32,136 nucleotides of DNA from Alphaproteobacteria bacterium (GTDB taxonomy: Bacteria > Pseudomonadota > Alphaproteobacteria > TMED109): assembly GCA_029243935.1 (NCBI GenBank), contig JAQWRB010000129.1:1-32136 (forward strand), given 5' to 3'. The translations under genes and the position numbers were made by a program. Numbering within the stretch: the first letter of the stretch is position 1; each line of letters starts with the position of its first letter. Shown here piece by piece: positions 26,914-32,136 of this stretch. The notes beneath the pieces were generated by a model, which worked only from the letters and a program-made list of their open reading frames with translations, searched no databases and was not told where the DNA came from.

Positions 26914-28329
26914 ATGAATAAAGCAAAATCTAAAAAAAATAAACAAACTTCTCATATTTGGGGCGGAAGGTTTAAAAAAGATTCATCAGAAATAATGAAA
27001 ATTATTAATGCTTCCATCTGGTTTGATAAAAAATTAGCTTTTCATGACATTGCTTTAAGCAAAGTGCATTCTAATATGCTTTGGAATAAGGGCATTATTT
27101 TGAATAAAGAAAATAAAAAAATTCAAAAAGGTTTAAGTATAATTGAAAAAGAAATTAGTAATAATAAGTTTGTATTTTCTGATGAGCTTGAAGATATCCA
27201 TATGCATATAGAAGTAAGATTAATTGAATTAATTGGAGATGCAGGAAAAAAATTACACACTGCGAGATCTAGGAATGATCAAGTGGCAACATCATTTAAA
27301 ATGTGGGTAAGAGATGAATTAGATTTAGTCTTAGAATTAATAAAAAAAGTTCAAGGTTCTTTAATTTTTCAAGCTCAGTCAAATATTAATACAATATTAC
27401 CAGGTTTTACACATTTACAGCCAGCTCAGCCTATTAGTTTAGCGCATCACTTATTAGCATATGTTGAAATGCTTGGGAGAGATAAAAGTAGAATTGAGGA
27501 TGCCAAAGAAAGATTAAATAAATCTCCTTTAGGAGCGGCTGCTTTAGCTGGAACGTCATTTCCTATAGATAGGTTTGCAACTGCTAAAGCATTAGGTTTT
27601 AAAAAACCTATGGAGAATTCTATTGATGCCGTAAGTGATAGAGATTTTGTTTTAGAATCTTTATCTAGTGCTTCTATTATTATGGTGCACTTATCAAGAT
27701 TAGCAGAAGAAATAGTAATATGGGCTTCACCAGGTTTTAATTTTATAAATTTACCCGATACCTTTTCAACAGGTTCTTCTATTATGCCTCAAAAGAGAAA
27801 TCCAGATGCTGCAGAATTAATTAGAGGTAAAACAGGAAGAGTAGCTAGCTCATTTTATAATGTATTGACTATGCTTAAGGGTTTACCTTTAGCTTATTCT
27901 AAAGATATGCAAGAAGATAAAGAGCCATTTTTTGATGCTTTTGATAATTTAAAGTTATGCCTAAAAGTTGCGGAAGGGCTTATTAGAGAGGTAGAGTTTA
28001 ATGTAGAAGCAATGAAATCTATGGCTGATTTAGGTTATATAACTGCTACTGATCTAGCTGACTGGCTTGTTAAAGAATGTAATATACCTTTTAGAGATGC
28101 TCATTCCATTACAGGCAAGGTAGTAAAACATGCAGAAAAGCATAAATTAACTTTAGATAAGATAGCTGTGGAGGATTTTAAAAAAATTGATAAAAGAATT
28201 ACAAATGAAGTTTTAAAGGTACTTTCTTTAAAAAATTCTTTAGAAAGTCGAGATAGTTATGGAGGAACATCACCAAAGGTAGTAAAAAAAGCATTAAAAA
28301 ATGCTGTAAATACATGGTTAAAATCATGA
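26914..28329 (+). CDS. argH: Argininosuccinate lyase
   Basis: IWGGRFKKDSSEIMKIINASIWFD, DIHMHIEVRLIELIGDAGKKLHTARSRNDQVAT, GSSIMPQKRNPDAAELIRGKTGR; stop UGA overlapping the next gene. Confidence 0.98.
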   Translation: MNKAKSKKNKQTSHIWGGRFKKDSSEIMKIINASIWFDKKLAFHDIALSKVHSNMLWNKGIILNKENKKIQKGLSIIEKEISNNKFVFSDELEDIHMHIEVRLIELIGDAGKKLHTARSRNDQVATSFKMWVRDELDLVLELIKKVQGSLIFQAQSNINTILPGFTHLQPAQPISLAHHLLAYVEMLGRDKSRIEDAKERLNKSPLGAAALAGTSFPIDRFATAKALGFKKPMENSIDAVSDRDFVLESLSSASIIMVHLSRLAEEIVIWASPGFNFINLPDTFSTGSSIMPQKRNPDAAELIRGKTGRVASSFYNVLTMLKGLPLAYSKDMQEDKEPFFDAFDNLKLCLKVAEGLIREVEFNVEAMKSMADLGYITATDLADWLVKECNIPFRDAHSITGKVVKHAEKHKLTLDKIAVEDFKKIDKRITNEVLKVLSLKNSLESRDSYGGTSPKVVKKALKNAVNTWLKS

Positions 28330-28469
28330 TGAACAAATTAAATAATAATTTTTATATATTTTTAATATTAATTTTTATTACTTTAAACGCTTGTGGTAAA
28401 AAAGGTGTAATAGAAAGACCTCCGTTGGATAATAATCTTGAGCCCGCTATAGTTGAAGAAAATAAGTAA
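28329..28469 (+). CDS. lptM: Small lipoprotein, LptM/YifL-like
   Basis: Manually translated 46-aa ORF missing from the ORF track: MNKLNNNFYIFLILIFITLNACGKKGVIERPPLDNNLEPAIVEENK*; lipobox LNAC followed by GKKG...PP as in YifL/LptM; sits between argH and lysA. Confidence 0.85.
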   Translation: MNKLNNNFYIFLILIFITLNACGKKGVIERPPLDNNLEPAIVEENK

Positions 28470-28485
28470 AAATAAGGTTTTTTAA

Positions 28486-29757
28486 ATGAATGGTTTTTTT
28501 TATAAAGATGGAGTTTTGCATGTGGATGATGTTTCTCTATTAGATATAGAAAAACAATTTACTACCCCTGTTTATATTTATTCTAAATTAAGTTTATCTA
28601 ACAATTATAAAGCTCTTGAAGAAGCATTAGAAAATAAATTAGGGAAGGGACATCCTAAATTAATTGCTTATTCTGTCAAAGCTAATTCTAATATAGCTGT
28701 TATTAATGTTTTAAAAAAACTTGGTTCTGGTGCTGATGTAGTTTCTTCAGGTGAGTTAAAGAGGGTAATAAAAGCTGGCATAAATGGGGAAAAAATAGTT
28801 TTTTCTGGCGTAGGAAAAACAAAGAAAGAGCTATCTTTTGCTCTTGATTCTGATGTAATGCAATTTAATATAGAATCTATTTCAGAATTAGAGATACTTT
28901 CTGAAATAGCTTCATCGAAGAATAAAAAAGCACCTATAGCATTTAGAATTAATCCTGATATAGATGCAGGAGGACATGAAAAAATTTCAACAGGAGGAAG
29001 TAATACTAAATTTGGCATACCCTACAAACAAGCTGTGAATGTTTATGAATATGCAAAAAATCTTCCTGGAATTAAAGTTGTAGGTATTGATATACATATT
29101 GGGTCTCAGATTACAGACCTTGAACCATTTAAATTAGCCTTTAATAAAGTTTTGATTTTATATCAAAAATTAATTGAAAATGGGCATAATATTATTAATT
29201 TAGATTTAGGTGGAGGCATAGGAATCTCATATGGTGAAAATTTTACACCTTTTGATATTAATGATTATGCAGATCTTATTAAAGAGAAATTTGGATCTCT
29301 CGAGTGTAAACTTATTTTTGAACCAGGACGATATATAACTGCTAATGCCGGAATACTCTTGACTAAAGTTATTAGAAATAAAGAAAGTTATAACAATAAT
29401 TTTCTTATTGTAGATGCAGCTATGAATGATATATTGAGACCAGCTCTTTATGATGCTTACCATGAAGTTATTACAGTAGTAGAAAAGAAAAAAGAACAAG
29501 AAGTGATTGATTATCAGGTAGTCGGACCTATCTGTGAAACTGGTGATATTATATGTAGAAAAGCTAGTTTAAGTAATATAAAAGATGGGGACTTACTTGC
29601 TGTTAAGTATGCAGGAGCTTATGGGGCTGTTATGTCATCTTACTATAATAGTAGAGATTTAGTACCTGAAATAATGATTAATAATAAAAAAATAAATATA
29701 ATTAGAAAGAGAATTTTAATTGAAGATTTGATATCTTATGAAAATATTCCAGATTAA
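28486..29757 (+). CDS. lysA: Diaminopimelate decarboxylase
   Basis: AYSVKANSNIAVINVLKKLGSGADVVSSGEL (PLP Lys), HIGSQITDLEPF, DLGGGIGISYG, EPGRYITANAG, GPICETGDI, YAGAYGAVMSSYYNSR. Confidence 0.97.
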   Translation: MNGFFYKDGVLHVDDVSLLDIEKQFTTPVYIYSKLSLSNNYKALEEALENKLGKGHPKLIAYSVKANSNIAVINVLKKLGSGADVVSSGELKRVIKAGINGEKIVFSGVGKTKKELSFALDSDVMQFNIESISELEILSEIASSKNKKAPIAFRINPDIDAGGHEKISTGGSNTKFGIPYKQAVNVYEYAKNLPGIKVVGIDIHIGSQITDLEPFKLAFNKVLILYQKLIENGHNIINLDLGGGIGISYGENFTPFDINDYADLIKEKFGSLECKLIFEPGRYITANAGILLTKVIRNKESYNNNFLIVDAAMNDILRPALYDAYHEVITVVEKKKEQEVIDYQVVGPICETGDIICRKASLSNIKDGDLLAVKYAGAYGAVMSSYYNSRDLVPEIMINNKKINIIRKRILIEDLISYENIPD

Positions 29758-29780
29758 AATAATGTATGTGAGTATATTTA

Positions 29781-32136
29781 ATGAATAATAATAAAATAAA
29801 TAAATCCTTACCCTTAATATTAAATTTAAAAATATATATAGCAAGGCTAGCTATAATATGGGAAAATTTAGCTTCATATTTATTTAAAATATTAATATTG
29901 TCATTAATATTTATAATGTTAATTATCACAGAATCTTTAACTTTTTTACCTTACTGGCTTCATATAATATTGTTGGGGTTATTTTTACTATCTTACATAT
30001 TGGTCATCTTATATTTTATATATAAGTTTAAATGGCCAACTAAACTTATATGTGCAAAGAGAATAGAAGATGATAATAATGCACAACATACGCCTTTTAG
30101 CTCATTATTTGATAGGCCTAATTTAAATAAGGATAGTGTGATTTGGGAAGAACATTATCATAGAATTTTAAAAACCTCTAAATCATTAAAAAATATTAGA
30201 TTAAAGGCGATTTATTCCCATCTGGATCCATTATTTATTAGATTGCCCGTTATAACTTTATTTTTGTTTATCTTTTTAGGGTTTAACCAAAACTTAGATA
30301 AAAAAACTCAAGCAGCCTTGCTGCCTGAAAAAAATATTATAGTTTCTATAAATGGGGTTTTTACAGGATGGATAAACCCTCCAGAATATACCAGACTGCA
30401 ACCAATTTTAATAAGAAATAGTGAGAATCCCCTAAAAGTTCCTATAGGAAGCTCATTATCTGCAAGAGTGTTTGGTGGAGATGGAATTACAGAATTAAAT
30501 ATGGGTGATAAAAAAGAAATATTTTTAAAAATAGATAAAGATAATGCCGCAATTGAGAGTATCATTGATAAAAATATATATTTAACTATTAAGCAAAATA
30601 AAAATATTATTTTTAAACAAACTATTGAAGTTATTTTGGATAGGCCTCCACTAGTTGATTTCATAGAAAATCCTAAATCTACAGTTAAAGGAGTTTTAGA
30701 TATAGATTACGTATTTTCTGATGATTATGATACTACTAAACTTTATGCAGAAATTTCCTTAAAAAAACCAATACTATCCTCTAAATTAGAAGAGATTAAG
30801 TTTAATATACCTTTTGATGTAAGTGAAGAGGAGCAAATAGTAGGTCAATATTATCATGATTTATCAGAACACATATGGGCAGGTTTGCCAGCTAAAATTA
30901 TTTTAGTTGCAGAAGATTATAAAGGACAAAAAGGTAAAAGTAGAGAATTAGAGATACTTTTACCTGAGAAACCATTTAATAATTTATTAGCATTATCAGT
31001 GATTAACCAGAGAAAAAATTTAGCTTTAAATAAAGATAAACCTTTTGAAGTAGGTAAAATAATTACTGAAATTGCAGAAGATAAATATTTTGAGGATAAA
31101 TTATTAGTAGCTAAAGATTGGTTATTAGAAGCTTCAAATATTTTATTAGAAAGCAATAATAATTCTTTATTAACTGAAAAGAAGAAAAACTTTGTTATAG
31201 ATTTATTATGGAAAACAGCGTTATTTATTGAATCAGGTCAATTATCTATAGCAGAAAATGAACTAAGAAGGGCTCAACAAGATTTACAAGAGGCTTTATC
31301 TGAGGGTGGAGAAGGAGCAGAAATTGATGAAATGCTTAACAATTTGGATAATGCATTAGCTAAATATTTGGATGAGTTAGAGAACCCTATGGATATTGAC
31401 GCCCCTCAAGTATCCGAATCTGATGATCCCGGAGATAGAGGCGGAGAGAATGGAGCTAAATCTAATGAGGGAGCAGATTTAGAAGAAAAACTGGAAGATA
31501 TTGCAGAATTAACTGCTTCAGGTTCTCTTGATGAGGCTCAAGAACAATTAGATGAAATGCAAGATATGTCAGAAGCCCTAGATCGTGATGCTCTAGGTGA
31601 AGCTTTAGGAGAACAAGAAGGTGAAGATGCTCCAATGGCTATGCAACAAATTTCAGAAATGATGCAGGAACAAGAAGCATTAATGGAGGATTCTTTTGAG
31701 CAATCTATGAATGCACAAGCTGATCAAAAGACTCCTGGATCGGGACCTGTAAATGCGGGAGAAAAACAAGAAAGTTTAAGAAAGCAACTTGAAGATGCTA
31801 TGCATGAAATAAGTGAGTCTGATACGCCGGTACCTGATGAACTAGGTAGAGCTGAAAGATCAATGAGACAAGCACAAAAGGAGTTGCAAAGAGGCAGGCC
31901 AGATAGAGCCCTGGCTGCACAAGGCAGAGCCCTTGAAGAGCTTAAAAAAGCTGCAGAAAAGATGGATAAAATGAATTCAGCAAATGGCCCTAGTCAAATG
32001 GCAGGAGATAGTGGAAGTAATAGTGATCGAGATCAAAGAGACCCGTTAGGGAGGGTTCCTCCAGGACAAGGAAATTCTCCAGGAGGAGATGTAGGTATTC
32101 CTAACGAACCAGACTCCAATAAGGCAAGAAAAATAG
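29781..32136 (+). CDS. TIGR02302/DUF4175-family membrane protein, truncated at right edge
   Basis: Manual translation of the first part, with the rest spot-checked, shows an open frame from ATG 29781 to the window end: MNNNKINKSLPLILNLKIYIARLAIIWENLA...SINGVFTGWINPPEYTRLQP...QLSIAENELRRAQQDLQEALSEG...ELGRAERSMRQAQKELQRGRPDRALAAQGRALEELKKA; typical position after lysA. Not in the ORF track (no stop in window). Confidence 0.88.
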   Translation, partial: MNNNKINKSLPLILNLKIYIARLAIIWENLASYLFKILILSLIFIMLIITESLTFLPYWLHIILLGLFLLSYILVILYFIYKFKWPTKLICAKRIEDDNNAQHTPFSSLFDRPNLNKDSVIWEEHYHRILKTSKSLKNIRLKAIYSHLDPLFIRLPVITLFLFIFLGFNQNLDKKTQAALLPEKNIIVSINGVFTGWINPPEYTRLQPILIRNSENPLKVPIGSSLSARVFGGDGITELNMGDKKEIFLKIDKDNAAIESIIDKNIYLTIKQNKNIIFKQTIEVILDRPPLVDFIENPKSTVKGVLDIDYVFSDDYDTTKLYAEISLKKPILSSKLEEIKFNIPFDVSEEEQIVGQYYHDLSEHIWAGLPAKIILVAEDYKGQKGKSRELEILLPEKPFNNLLALSVINQRKNLALNKDKPFEVGKIITEIAEDKYFEDKLLVAKDWLLEASNILLESNNNSLLTEKKKNFVIDLLWKTALFIESGQLSIAENELRRAQQDLQEALSEGGEGAEIDEMLNNLDNALAKYLDELENPMDIDAPQVSESDDPGDRGGENGAKSNEGADLEEKLEDIAELTASGSLDEAQEQLDEMQDMSEALDRDALGEALGEQEGEDAPMAMQQISEMMQEQEALMEDSFEQSMNAQADQKTPGSGPVNAGEKQESLRKQLEDAMHEISESDTPVPDELGRAERSMRQAQKELQRGRPDRALAAQGRALEELKKAAEKMDKMNSANGPSQMAGDSGSNSDRDQRDPLGRVPPGQGNSPGGDVGIPNEPDSNKARKI

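Noticed and set aside
29227-31156. Minus-strand ORFs 29227..29499, 29702..29929, 30308..30664, 30917..31156
   Set aside because: Antisense to lysA and the TIGR02302-family frame, both strongly supported; no domain evidence for the antisense ORFs.
1-32136. CRISPR arrays, IS elements, tRNA/rRNA genes, phage or defence cassettes
   Set aside because: No regularly spaced direct repeats, transposase/integrase motifs or tRNA-like cloverleaf sequences were recognised by eye; the only nuclease is a single HNH protein without restriction or toxin partners. A tRNAscan/Infernal run would be needed to exclude small RNAs.

Overview
The window looks like a chromosomal segment of an AT-rich alphaproteobacterium; this is inferred from gene content and order, not from any database search. 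It is almost entirely protein-coding, with no recognisable rRNA, tRNA, CRISPR array or mobile element. Left to right it carries: a truncated CDS (possibly DpgC/crotonase-like), proline iminopeptidase, a SUV3-like RNA helicase, a TerB-like protein, ferredoxin FdxA, CarD, a PP2A-fold phosphatase homologue lacking its metal-binding motifs, aconitase, RpoH, a phenylacetate-CoA-ligase-like enzyme, a complete ccmABCDEFGHI cytochrome c maturation cluster, a GT2 / LAB_N / GT83 glycolipid cassette, a CMD-family protein, an HNH nuclease, a carboxylesterase, GluQ-RS, a HIG1 protein, etfBA, a ThrH-like phosphatase, a TlpA-like thioredoxin, argH, an LptM-like lipoprotein, lysA, and a truncated TIGR02302/DUF4175 protein. 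The most notable signal is that two conserved genes, the PaaK-like ligase and etfA, are each interrupted by one in-frame UGA. In both, the family has a strongly conserved glycine at that position and homology resumes in the same frame at the next codon. UGA also sits at plausible natural termini of four other genes, so wholesale reassignment is not demonstrated. Candidate explanations are recoding or rare UGA-to-Gly decoding, nonsense mutation, or G>T sequencing/assembly error.
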